DNA from: Solen grandis
Taxonomy: Eukaryota > Mollusca > Bivalvia > Adapedonta > Solenidae
DNA: 64,000 bases
Assembly: GCA_021229015.1 (NCBI GenBank)
Contig: CM037792.1
Location: 40,020,287 to 40,084,286 of the forward strand
Direction: 5' to 3'
The notes below the pieces were generated by a model. The model did no database searches, had not been told where the DNA came from, and saw only the letters and a list, made by a program, of their open reading frames with translations. Shown here piece after piece: positions 35,230 through 48,539 of the stretch; within the stretch, counting starts at the first letter, position 1; the number at the start of each line of letters is the position of its first letter. The position numbers and the translations under genes are program-made.

Positions 35230-37765
35230 CTCTTTAACTCATGAATAGTTATGTACACATTTACGATTCGATGAATATTTAGTTACTGAACTTTAGAAAA
35301 TATTATATGAAATAATGGATTTTCTTTGCCGTGTGGTCTGTGTATAATTTATGAACAAACCGAGGAGACCATAAACAGACAGTTCCTGGATGTGCAAATG
35401 TGTTAAATCTATATCAGTTACAAACTTTTTCTCCTAGTAATATTTACAAATGCGTTAAACATTACTTCAATCTATAACAATTACAAAACATTTTTCTCCT
35501 AGTAATATTTACAAATGCTTTAAACGTTACTTCAATCTATAACAGTTACAAAAACATTTTCTCCTAGTAATATTTACAAATGCGTTAAACATTACTTCAA
35601 TCTATATCAATTACAAACATTTTCTCCTAGTAATTTTTACAAATGCTTTAAACATTACTTCAATCTATATCAATTACAAACATTTTCTCCTAGTAATATT
35701 TACAAATGCGTTAAACATTACTTCAATCTATATCAATTACAAACATTTTCTCCTAGTAATATTTACAAATGCTTTAAACATTACTTCAATCTATATCAAT
35801 TACAAACTTTTTCTCCTAGTAATATTTACAAATGCGTTAAACATTACTTCAATCTATATCAATTACAAACTTTTTCTCCTAGTAATATTTACAAATGCGT
35901 TAAACATTACTTTAATCTATATCAATTACAAACGTTTTCTCCTAGTAATATTTACAAATGCGTTAAACATTACTTCAATCTATATCAATTACAAAAACAT
36001 TTTCTCCTAGTAATATTTACAAATGCGTTAAACATTACTTCAATCTATATCAATTACAAAAACATTTTCTCCTAGTAATATTTACAAATGCGTTAAACAT
36101 TACTTCAATCTTTATCAATTACAAACATTTTCTCCTAGTAATATTTACAAATGCGTTAAACATTACTTCAATCTATATCAATTACAAACATTTTCTCCTA
36201 GTAATATTTACAAATGTGTTAAACATTACTTCAATCTATATCAATTACAAACTTTTTCTCCTAGTAATATTTACAAATGCGTTAAACATTACTTCAATCT
36301 ATATCAATTACAAACTTTTTCTCCTAGTAATATTTACAAATGCGTTAAACATTACTTCAATCTATATCAATTACAAACTTTTTCTCCTAGTAATATTTAC
36401 AAATGCGTTAAACATTACTTCAATCTATATCAATTACAAAAACATTTTCTCCTAGTAATATTTACAAATGCGTTAAACATTACTTTAATCTATATCAATT
36501 TCCAACTTTTTCTCCTAGTAATATTTACAAATGCGTTAAACATTACCTCAATCTATATCAATTTCCAACCTTTTTCTCCTAGTAATATTTACAAATGCGT
36601 TAAACATTACCTCAATCTATATCAATTACAAAAACATTTTTCTCCTAGTAATATTTACAAATGCGTTAAACATTACTTCAATCTTTATCAATTACAAACA
36701 TTTTCTCCTAGTAATATTTACAAATGCGTTAAACATTACTTCAATCTATATCAATTACAAACATTTTCTCCTAGTAATATTTACAAATGCGTTAAACATT
36801 ACCTCAATCTATAACAAAAACTTTTTCTCCTAGTAATATTTACAAATGCGTTAAACATTAATTCAATCTATATCAATTACAAACATTTTCTCCTAGTAAT
36901 ATTTACAAATGCGTTAAACATTAATTCAGTCTATATCAATTACAAACATTTTCTCCTAGTAATATTTACAAATGCGTTAAACATTACTTTAATCTATATC
37001 TATTTCAAACTTTTCCTCCTAGTGATTTTTAAAAATTGATTGGTCTGGCTTACGTGGTCATAATTCCTAAGGACACATATTACAGTGATAATGAACATCG
37101 AATATATACAAATAAAACAAATCAAGATCAGACTTGTTCACATGACTAAGATCATTTTATTTTTTACACAATCTGGCCATCCCATAGAGGTGATTGTCAA
37201 ATTCTATGTCAAATGTATATTTTGAAAATTCGCTTGTTCTGAATGAGAACTTCTGAAATCTACTTTACTATTATTATGAACAGTATATAATAAGCTTGAT
37301 ACAACCTTTTAAAAAAACATCAACAACACACAAACATGATATATTCCAAAGCGCACGCCCTCATACGAAAACACAAATTGCTCTGAAAATAAGAGCATCG
37401 CAGTTTTAAGTGGTGTCGTGTAAATAAAAAGAAAATGTTAGTTTGTAGATAAAATAAAAAGCATAAAAAATAGTAGAGGGAAAGACACCATTAAAATTAA
37501 TTAAAATACAAGTGTTCATGTCAGCATCTTCTTTGCTCTTGGAATTATTCTTTCCCCTGCCGGATTCGAACCGTCGAATCATTCAGATCCGTAATCAGTT
37601 TTACTGGACCTCGACCCCATCCTCTCCACGTTGAGATTAAGTTGTTAAAATATTACATAAAACACATAACTTATAACTTTGCCTACATTAAACGGCACAT
37701 TTATTGTGGAAACTTTAAGGTTTACAATTCTACCAATAATTCTACCAATCATAAAACACAATTTT
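35230..37765. repeat. Duplicated block, copy C (diverged, truncated)
   Basis: Its flanks are recognisably related to copies A and B: ttatgaacaaaccgaggaga (A has tgtatgaacaaacagaggaa), tgattggtctggcttacgtg, and acatcgaatatatacaaat. Further landmarks are agagcatcgcagtttt and the tRNA-like remnant. It ends at about 37765, where the composite array starts. The BTB gene is not reached. Confidence 0.75.
35395..37030. repeat. 63-bp satellite, about 26 copies
   Basis: Units contain ctcctagtaatatttacaaa, then tgcgttaaacattacttcaa, then tctatatcaattacaaac; measured period 63 (range about 57-66). It gives a false 21-residue-repeat ORF. The first seven units alternate gcgtt and gcttt, a 126-bp higher-order pattern. 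Confidence 0.95.
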
Positions 37766-38277
37766 ATCACTAGAACCGCAAGCGGTATCTCGGTTTTCGC
37801 TTTTAACCTAATCAACTTGAACACTTTATTTCAACTCAGCCACAATTTTCAATATGAAACAGAACGAAAAGGTTTTTTGAAGACCTACTCTCATTAGCAC
37901 ATTTTTTTTCTTTTTTTGCAATGTTAGAACATTCAAACTCTTCTAGCTCAAATATTTTCCCATACCCTATCCTTTGAAATCCATCACATTTTTGGTGCTG
38001 TCAACAAGGAACAAAATGCTGAAAACCGCATTTCAATCAGAGTTTAACGTTTTGAGTTATAAGCAAAAGAGTGATTTTAAGCAAAACGCCCTCTAGCGGC
38101 AAAATGAGAAACAAAATTGCAAAAACAGCAAATAGTTCAAACAAGTATATAAGTCGCACTAGTCGAACATTCTTTTTCTTATATATCACAATTTCAAGCA
38201 TAAAAACTGATTAACAATTATTCCAAAAAGTTCAAAAAAAATTAACATCAAAACATTAAAGACCAAATTTTTTCTTA

Positions 38278-38377
38278 NNNNNNNNNNNNNNNNNNNNNNN
38301 NNNNNNNNNNNNNNNNNNNNNNNNNNNNNNNNNNNNNNNNNNNNNNNNNNNNNNNNNNNNNNNNNNNNNNNNNNNNN
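38278..38377. other. Assembly gap, 100 N
   Basis: Exactly 100 N inside the array; array length is therefore unreliable. Confidence 0.99.
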
Positions 38378-39039
38378 ATGTTGAGTATTCCCTGTCAGTA
38401 TGAAATCGCGATATCATCAGTTTCATGAAAGCAATTCCATCAGTTCATGAGTCGCATGATTCGAAAAACATATTTCTTCGTTCAATGGCTTGTTGAATAC
38501 TGTTAACAGTGATCATTCAAACATTTTTGTCGCAATGTATAATCAGACTTTTTACCAAGAAGAATACTTTTGAGTATTACCTGTCTGTTGTGTAGTTGTA
38601 AACTTGAAAACATTTTTTAAGGACTTCGGGTACTGCAATGTTATATGTGTGTTTTGCTTTATGATGGAGACAAATGACAATTGTATTCGATAAACAACAA
38701 TTGCAAACGACAAACAACAGTATAAAATGACACACGACAATGCAATATGCCAGTCAACACTATTAGGGAACAACTGTTGCATTGAATTACTATCATTTTT
38801 ATGAAATATCGCATTATCTTTTTTGTGTCATTTCAAATTGATGTCACCGAAGAACAGAAATGCAAAAGAAATCGATAAAAATCAGACTTCATTTTTTTTT
38901 AAATTATTAATAGTGATTTCAAGCTAATCGCCCCAAGCGGCAAAATGAGAACCAAAACTGATTAAAATTTTTCTATTAGGTACCTAGCAATGCAGCAAAT
39001 GGTTCAATCAAGTATACAAGTCGCACCAGTCAAACATTC

Positions 39040-40390
39040 TATTTCTCATATATCACAATTTGAAGCATAAAAACTGATTTACAATAGTTCTAAAAAGGAT
39101 CAAACCTTGGACTGCCGTAAAATGACCAAATCAAGTCCGATCTTCAAAAACTAAACACAAATGGAAAGGGCTATTCAAGAACTAAAACTTATTCATATAC
39201 TTTCAATGAAATATTTTTGTTTTGGAGCTATTTGGAGCCGAAAAAAAAAATAATAATAAATTGGTATATGACCTTGGCCTTTGCATATTATGCTTGATTT
39301 TTTTTCTATGAATTTATTTTTATTATAAAAATGCACAAACAGTGAAATAATGATGAAGATTGAACAAAAAATAAATTCAGGAGCAGCAAAAAAGGGGAAA
39401 CATATGGATATACAATTGTTTGATAAGAGGATCAAACTTTGGGACTGTGTGTCATTTAATCAAATGAAGTCCGATCTTCGAAAACTAAACATTAATGGAA
39501 AGATCTTTTCACAGACTAATACATTTGTTCATATACTTTCTATTAAATATTTTTAGATTTGGAGCTATTTTATGCCGATAAAAAAATAATGATTAGTATA
39601 TGACCTTGACCTTTGCATATTATGCTTGATTTTTTTCTATGAATTTATTTGCTTTATAAAAATGCATAAACAGTGAAATAATAAGAAGATTGAACAAAAA
39701 TAAAGTCAGGAGCAGCAAAAAAGAGGAAACATACGGATATACAATTGTTTGATAAAAGGATCAAACTTTGGACTGTGTTCATTTGATCAAATGAAGTCCG
39801 ATCTTCAAAAACTAAATACCAATGGAAAGACCTCTTCACAGACTAAAACTTTTGTTCATATACTTTCTATAAAATATTTTTAGATTTGGAGCTATTTTAT
39901 GCCGATAAAAATAATAATAATTGATATATGACCTTGACCTTTGCATATTATGCTTGAATTTTTTTCTATGATTTTATTTGTTTTATAAAAATGCATAAAC
40001 AGTGAAATAATGATGAAGATTAAACAAAAATTAAAAGTCAGGAGCAGCAAAAAAGCGGAAACATACGGATTTACAATTGTTTGATAAAAGGATCAAATTT
40101 TGGACTGTGGTCATTTGATCAAATGAAGTCCGATCTTCAAAAAATAAACACCAATGGAAAGATCTCTTCGCAGACTAAAACTTTTGTTCATATACTTTCT
40201 ATAAAATATTTTTAGATTTGGAGCTATTTTATGCCGATATAAATAATAATAATTGGTATATGACCTTGACCTTTGCATATTATATGTGATTTTTTTTCTA
40301 TTATTTTATTTGTTTTATGAAAATGCATTAACAGTGAAAAAATGATGAAGATTGAATAAAAAAAAAAGTCAGGAACTGCAAATAACATTA
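39040..40390. repeat. 330-bp monomer block 1
   Basis: Four units marked by tatgaccttgacctttgcat at 39600, 39928 and 40260 (degenerate near 39267), with ggatcaaactttggactgtg and ttggagctattttatgccga in each. Confidence 0.85.
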
Positions 40391-40919
40391 AAAGTCATGC
40401 TTTTAAAATGTTGATTTTTCGAAAATATTGGTAAAGTTTGACCGCATACTGTTGACAAACCATGCATTTCTCAAAATCGCCACACCATATATTTTGTGCG
40501 TATGTGTCTTGCGAATCATATGCAACAAACAAAATTCTCCTATCTCATCTCTGAAAAAATGGCACGTTTTTCGTAGACCTACCTTATTTCATCGTTTTTT
40601 TCGAGATTTGAACTTTCAACCTCCTGTAGCACGAAAGTTTTATATACGCAAATAATTGAAACGTATCATATTTTATTAAGTTTCTGACAAGGAACACAAT
40701 ACAAAAAACCGCATTTGAATCGGACCTCAAATAACAGAGTTATTAGCCCTTAGTCATTTTTACAAAACGCCACCTAGCGGCAAAACTAAGACAAAAATGA
40801 AAAATTTCTCAACGTGAGGATCAAATTCAAATCTTAGGACAAAAGTGGTAAAAATATCAGAAATGTGACTTTTTTCTATCATGGTGATATGCCGTTCACA
40901 AAAAAAGGTTAGAAAAATA

Positions 40920-41046
40920 ATAATAAAAATAAAAAAAAAAATAAAACAGAAGAAGAACAATAGGTTTTCGCAAGCGATGCGAAAACCTAAAAAAAAAATA
41001 AAACAGAAGAAGAACAATAGGTTTTCGCAAGCGATGCGAAAACCTA
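40920..41046. repeat. Hairpin-tail units, block 1
   Basis: Two units of aaaacagaagaagaacaata followed by the hairpin aggttttcgc...gcgaaaacct. The last is directly followed by the head aactagaatcgctatcgcga of the next array segment. Confidence 0.8.
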
Positions 41047-42869
41047 ACTAGAATCGCTATCGCGATATCATCGGTTTTCGCAAAAGCAATTCTCAGTTCA
41101 CTAGTCGCATGATTCGAAAAACATATTTCTTCGTTCAATGGCTTGTTGAATACTGTTAACAGCGATCTTTCAAACATTTTTGTCGCAATGTTTAAGCAGA
41201 CTTTTTAACCAAAAGAATATTTTTGAGTATTACCTGTTAGTTATGTAGTCGCGATATCAATGGATTTCATTAAAGTAATTTCATTCAGTTCATGAGTCGC
41301 ATGAGTCAAAAAACATTTCTTTGGTCAATGGCTTGTTGATACTTTAACAGCGATCGAAATCAATTCCTTTCAGTTCACGAGTCGCATGATTCGAAAAACA
41401 TATTTCTTCATTCAATGGCTTGTTGAATACCATTAACAGCGATCTTTCAAACATTTTTGTCACAATGTTTTAGCAGACTTTTTACCCAAAAGAATATTTT
41501 TGAGTATTACTTGTCAGTTATGTAGTCGCGATATCATCAGTTTTCACGAAATCAATTCCTTTCAGTTCACGAGTCGCATGATTCGAAAAACATATTTCTT
41601 CGTTCAATGGCTTGTTGAATACTGTTAACAGTGATCTTTCAAACATTTTTGTTGCAATGTTTAAGCAGACTTTTTACCAAGAAGAACACTTTTAAGTATT
41701 ACCTGTCTGTTATGTAGTCGCAAACTTGAAAACCTTTTTTACGGACTTCGGGTACTGCAACGTTATATGTGTGTGTTGCTTTATGATGGCGACATACGAC
41801 AATTGTACTCGATAAACAAGAATTGCAAACGACAATAACACGCGACAATATATTATGCAACTCAACACTATTACAGACTAATGTTACATTGAATTACTAT
41901 CATTTTCATGAAATATCGCTTTGATTTTTTAGTGTTGTTTCAAATTGATGTCACCAAGGAACAGAATGCAAAAAAAATTGCATAAAATCAGACTTCAATT
42001 ATTTTTTTATAAAGAGTGATTTCAAGCCAAGCGCCCCTAGCGGCAAAATGAGAAACAAAATTGAGTAAATATTTTCTATTAGGTACCTAGCAATGCAGCA
42101 AATGGTTCAATCAAGTATACAAGTCGCACTAGTCAAACATTCTATTCCTTATATATCAAAATTTGAAGTATAAAACCTGATTTACAATTGTTCTAAAGAG
42201 AATCAAAATTTGGACTGCCGTAAAATGACCAAATCAAGTTCATTCTTCAAAAACTAAACATCACTGGAAAGGGCTATTCAAGAACTAAAACTTTTGTTCA
42301 TACACTTTCAATAAAATATTTTTGTTTTTGAGCTATTTGAGCCGAATAAAAACACAGTAATCGTAATATGACCTTGACCTTTGCAATTTCAATTTAACCT
42401 CTTAATTGTGGGGTCATTTCAAACATAACAATACATAACTTGTGAAAATATCATGAAGAATGAACTAAAAATAAAGTCAGGAGCGACAAAAACCATGTTT
42501 TTGAAATTTTGATTATTCCTAAAATTTAGTGAAGTTTGACCGTTTCTAGAGGACAAACCATGCATTCATTAAGTTCGCCACCCAATATTTTGTGCGTATA
42601 TGTCTTGTAAATAATTTGCAGCAAACAGAATTCTTCTATCTGATCTCTAACAAAAATGATAGGTTATTCGTAGACCTACCCTCATCTGCACAGTTTTTTG
42701 CGAGGTTCGAACTTTCAACCTTCCTTTAGTAGCTCAAAATGTTTTAGCCACTCATAACTGGAAACTATCATATTTTATTAGAGTATCAACAAGGAACACA
42801 ATGCAACAAACCGCATTTGGATCAGACTTCAACTTTTTGAGTTATAGGTAGAAGAGTGTTTTTAAGCTA

Positions 42870-42886
42870 AGCGCCCCCTAGCGGCA
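42870..42886 (+). promoter_or_regulatory. CTCF-like motif, best of a periodic series
   Basis: AGCGCCCCCTAGCGGCA closely resembles the vertebrate/insect CTCF core as usually written on this strand (AGCGCCCCCT followed by GG-rich bases). Close relatives lie at 38085, 40767, 42030, 43717, 44163, 45009, 45841, 46527 and 50657. Resemblance only; binding not shown. Confidence 0.3.
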
Positions 42887-45800
42887 AAATGAGAAACAAA
42901 ATTGATTAAAATTTTACCATTAGGTACCTAGCAATGCAGCAAATAGTTCAATCAAGTACGCAAGTCGCACTAGTCGAACATTCTATTTCTTATATATCAC
43001 AATTTGAAGCATAAAAACTGATTTACAATTATTCCAAAAAAAGGATCAAACTTTGGACTGCCGTAAAATGACCAAATCAAGTCCGATCTTCAAAAACTAA
43101 ACATCACTGGAAAGAGCTTTTGAATAACTAAAACTTTTGTTCATATACTCTCAATGAAATATTTTTAGTTTTGGAGCTATTTGGGGCCGAATAAAAACAC
43201 AATAATCGTAATATGACCTTGACCTTTTCATTTATTTTTTAACTTTTTAATTGTGATCCCCTTTCAGACATAACAATACATAACTTGTGAAAATATCATG
43301 AATAATTAACAAAAAATAAAGTCAGAAGCGATAAAAAACATGTTTTTGAACCTTTAATTTTTCCTAAAATTTAGTGAAGTTTGACCGTTTCCAGAGGACA
43401 AACCATACATTTCTTAAATTCGCCACCCCATATATTTTGTGCGTATATGTCTTGCAAATCATTTGCAGCAAACAGAATTCATCTATCTGATCTCTAACAA
43501 AAATGGATAGGTTTTTCGTAGACCTATCCTCATTTGCACAGTTTTTTGCGAGGTTCGAACTTTCAACCTTCTGTAGCTCAAATACTTTCAGCGACACGTA
43601 CCCTCGAAACTTATCATATTTTATTTGGCTATCAACAAGGAACAGAATGCAAAAAAACGTATTTGAATCGGACCTCAAATAAGTGAGCTATTAGCCATTA
43701 ATAAATTTCATGCAAAACGCCCCCTGGCGGGAAAAGTAAAACATAAATGAAAATTTTCTCAACGTTAGGATCATTTTCAAATATGTGGTAATAACTGATT
43801 AAAATTTCATACATGTGACTTTTTTCTATCATGGTGATATGCCGTTCACAAAAAAAGGTTAGAAAAATAATAAAAAAATAATCAACTTGAACACTTTATT
43901 TCAACTCAGCCACAATTTTTAATATGAAACAGAATGCAAAGGTTTTTTGAAGACCTACTCTCATTTGCACAGTTTTTTGGGGTTTTTTTTGTTGTTTTTT
44001 TTAATGTTAGAACATTCAAACTCCTCTAGCGCAAATATTTCCCCATACCCTATCATCACATCACATTCTGTGGTACTGTCAACAAGGAACAAAATGCTGA
44101 AAACCGCATTTCAATTAGACTTTAACGTTTTGAGTTTTAGGCAAAAGAGTGATTTTAAGCAAAGCGCCCTCTAGCGGCAAAATGAGAAAAAAAAATGATA
44201 AAAATTTTACAATTAGGTACCTAGAAATGCAGCAAATAGTTCAAACAAGTATATAAGTCGCACTAATCGAACATTCTTTTTCTTATATATCACAATTTTA
44301 AGCATAAAAACTGAATAACAATTATTCCAAAAAGGATCAAACTTTGGATTGCGTAAAATGAAAAGATCAAGTCCGATCTTCAAAAACTAAACATTATACG
44401 AAAGAACTATTTTGAATTAAAACTTTTGTTCATATACTTTCAATGAAATATTTTTAGATTTGGAGCACTTTGGGGCCGAACAAAAACACAATTATCGTAA
44501 TATGACCTTGATCGTTTCAATATTTTTTAACTGTTTAATGTGAGGCCCTTTCAAATATAACAATACATAACTTGTGAAAATTTCATGAAGAATGAACAGA
44601 AAATAAAGTCAGGAGCGACAAAAAAACATATTTTTAAGATTTTAATTTTTCCTAAAATTTAGTGAAGTTTGACCTTTTTCTAGAGGACAAACCATGCATT
44701 TCTTAAATTCGCCACCCCATAATTTTGTGCGTATATGTCTTGCAAATCATTTGCAGCAAACAGAATTCTTCTATCTGATTTCTAACAAAAATGGATAGGT
44801 TTTTCGTAGACCTACCCTAATCTGCACATTTTTTTTTTTGCGAGGTTCGAAACTTTCAACCTTCCGTTACTTGCTTAAAATATTTCAACCACTTATACCT
44901 AGAAACTATCATTTTTTATTAGGCTATCAACAAGGAACACAATGCAACAAACCGCATTTGATCAGACTTCAACTTTTTGAGTTATAAGTAGAAGAGTACT
45001 TCCAAGCTAACGCCCCCTAGCGGCAAAATGAGAAGAAGAAAAAAAGATTACAATTTTCCATTAGGTACCTAGCAATGCAGCAAATAGTTCAATCAAGTAT
45101 ACAAGTCGCAGTAGTCGAACATTCTATTTCTTATATATCACAATTTGAAGCATAAAAACTGATTTACAACTATTCCAAAAAAGGATCAAAGTTTGGACTG
45201 CCGTAAAATGACCAAATCAAGTCTGATCTTCAAAAACTAAACATCAATGGAAAGAGCTCTTGAAGAACTTAAACTTTTGTTATATACTCTCATTGAAATA
45301 TTTTAGTTTTGGAGCTATTTGGGGCCGAATATAAACACAATAATCGTAATATGACCTTGACCTTTTCATTCATTTTTAAACTTTTTAATTGTGAGGCCCT
45401 TTCAAACATAACAATAACATAAATTGTGAAAATAACATGAAGAATGAACTAAAAATTAAGTCAGGAGCGACAAAAAACATGTTTTTTGAAATTTAATTTT
45501 CCTAAAATTTAGTGAAGTTTGACCGTTTCTAGAGGACAAACCATTCATTTTTTAAAATTCGCCACCCATATATTTTGTGCGTATATGTCCTGCAAATCAT
45601 TTGCAGCAAACAGAACTCTTCTATCTGATCTCTAACAAAACCTACCCTCATTTGCGCAGTTTTTTGAGAGGTTCGAACTTTCAACCTTCTAAAGCTCAAA
45701 AACTTTCAGCGACACGTACCCTCAAAATCTATCATATTTTATGAGGCTATCAACAAGGAACAGAATGCAACAAACCGCATTTGAATCAGACCTCAAATAA

Positions 45801-48539
45801 CTGAGTTATTACTTATTAGCCATTAATAAATTTCATACAAAGTGCCCCCTAGCTGGAAAAGTAAGATATAAATGAAAATTTTCTCAACGTTAGGATCACT
45901 TCAAATACGTGGTAAAAACTGATTAAAATTTCATAAATGTGGCTTTTCGATCACGGAGATTTGCCGTTAACAAAAAAGGGTTAGAAAAATAATAAAAACT
46001 AGAATCGCTATTGCGATATCATCGGTTTTCGCAAAAGCAATTCCATTCAGTTCACGAGTCACATGTTCGAAAAACATATTTCTTCGTTCAATGGCTTTTT
46101 GAATACTGTTGAATACAGTGATCTTTCAAACATTTTTGTCGCAATGTTTAAGCAGACTTTTACCAAGAAGAATACTTTTAAGTATTTCCTGTCTGTAATG
46201 TAGTCGCAAACTTGAAAAATTTTTTTACAGACTTCGGGTACTGCAACATTATATGTGTGTGTTGCTTTTCGAGGGTGACATACGGCAATTGTACTCGATA
46301 AACACACAATTGCAAACGACACACAACAGTATAAAATGACACGCGACAATGCGATATGCCATTAACATTATAACGAACTAATGTTGCATTGAATTACTAT
46401 CATTTTCATGAAATATCGCATAATATTTTAGTGTTGTTTCAAATTGATGTCACCAAGGAACAAATGCAAAAAAATGCATAAAAATCAGACTTTAATTATT
46501 TTAGTAATAAAGGGGATTTCAAGCCAAGCGCCCCCTAGCAGCAAAATGAGAAACAAAATTGAGTAAAATTTTACTATTAGGTACCTAGAAATGCAGCAAA
46601 TGGTTCAATGAAGCATACAAGTCGCACTAGTCGAACATTCTATTCCTTATATATCACAATTTGAAGCATAAAACTGATTTACAATTGTTTAAATAGGATC
46701 AAACTTGGACTGCCGTAAAATGACCAAACAAGTCCGATCTTCAAAAACTAAACATCACTGGAAAGGGCTATTCAAGAGCTAAACTTTTGTTTATATACTT
46801 TCAATAAAATATTTTTTGTTTTGGAGCTATTTGGAGCCGAATATAAAACACCAATTATCGTAATATGACCTTGACCTTGAAATTTCATTTTAATCTTTTT
46901 GATTGTGAGGCTCTTTCAAACATAACAATACATAACTTGTGAAAATATCATGAAGAATGAACTAAAAATAAAGTCAGGAGCGACAAAAAAAAATCTTTTC
47001 GAAATTGTAATTTTTCCTAAAATTTAGTGAAGTTTGACCGTTTCTAGAGGACAAACATTGCATTTATTAAATTCGCTACCCATATATTTTGTGCGTATAT
47101 ATCTTGCAAATCATTTGCAGCAAACAGAATTCTTCTATCTGATGTCTAACAAAAACGATAGGTTTTTCGTACACATACCCCCATCTGCACATTTTTTTTC
47201 GAGTTCGAACTTTCAACCCCCGTTGCTTCAAAGGTTTCACCCCCTCAACCTTAAACTACATATTTTTTAGGCACAACAAAAACTAATGCAAAAACCGCAT
47301 TTGGATGCTTTAAATTTTTTTATTATAAGTAAAAGGGTTTAAGCTAACGCCCCCAGGCAAAATGAAAACAAAATTATTAAAAATTTACCCTTAGGACCTC
47401 AATGCGAAAAAAAGTTTAATAAGTACGATCGCCTACAACATTTATTTTAATATATCAAATTTAGCAAAAAACGATTTACAATTAAATTCCAAAAAAGGGG
47501 TCAAAAATTTGGACTGCCGAAAAAAACCAAAACAAGTCCATCTTCAAAACTAAACATCAGGGGAAAGCCTTGAATAACTAAAACTTTTTTCATATATCTA
47601 AAGAAATATTTTTTTTTTAAAACTATTGGGCCCCAAAAAAACACAAGATTGTGACATCCCTTGACCTTTTAAAATTATTTTTTTAAAATTTTTAATTTTG
47701 TGACCCCCTTTCAGACAAACAATAATAATTTTAAAAAATATCATAAAATTAACAAAAAATAAAGCAAAAAGCGATAAAAAACATGTTTTTGAAACTTTAC
47801 TTTTCCAAAAAATTTAGTGAAGTTTGACCATTTGCAGGACAAAACCATACATTTTTTAAATTCGCCACCCCATATATTTTGTGCGCATATTCTTGAAAAA
47901 TCTTTGCAGCAAACAGAATTCATCTTTCTGATCTCTAAGAAAAAATGGATGGGGTTTTTCGTAACCAACCCTCATTTGCACATTTTTTTGCGAGGTTCGA
48001 ACTTTCAACCTCTGAGCTCAAATACTTTCAGCGACACGTCCCTCCGAAACCTATCATATTTTATTTGGCTATCAACAAGGAACAGAATACAAAAAACCGC
48101 ATTTGAATCGGACCTCAAAAAGTGAGTTTTAGCCATTAATAAATTTCATGCAAAACGCCCCGGGGCGGGAAAAGTAAGAAAAAAATGAAAATTTTCTCAA
48201 CGTAAGGATTAAGTTCATATAAGTAGAAAAAACGGTAAAAATTTTCCCATAATTGTGCCTTTTTTCTTGTCTGGCGATATGCCGTTCCCCAAAAACCGGG
48301 GGAAAAAAAAATAAAAAAAACTAAACCGCAAAGCGGCATCTTGGTTTTTCGCTTTAACTTGACTATAAATACTGGTTTCAACGCAGACATAATTGATTGA
48401 ATTAACTTTTTCGAATATTTTTTGTTAATTGATCAAATTAATCCGATTCAAAAACTAAACATCATTAGAACGTCTCTTCACGAACAGAATTTTTTGTTCA
48501 TAACTTTCTAAAAATATTTCTAGATTGAGAACTATTTTG

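Noticed and set aside
35395..37030. CRISPR-like array
   Set aside because: The entire 63-bp unit repeats with no variable spacers and the context is eukaryotic.
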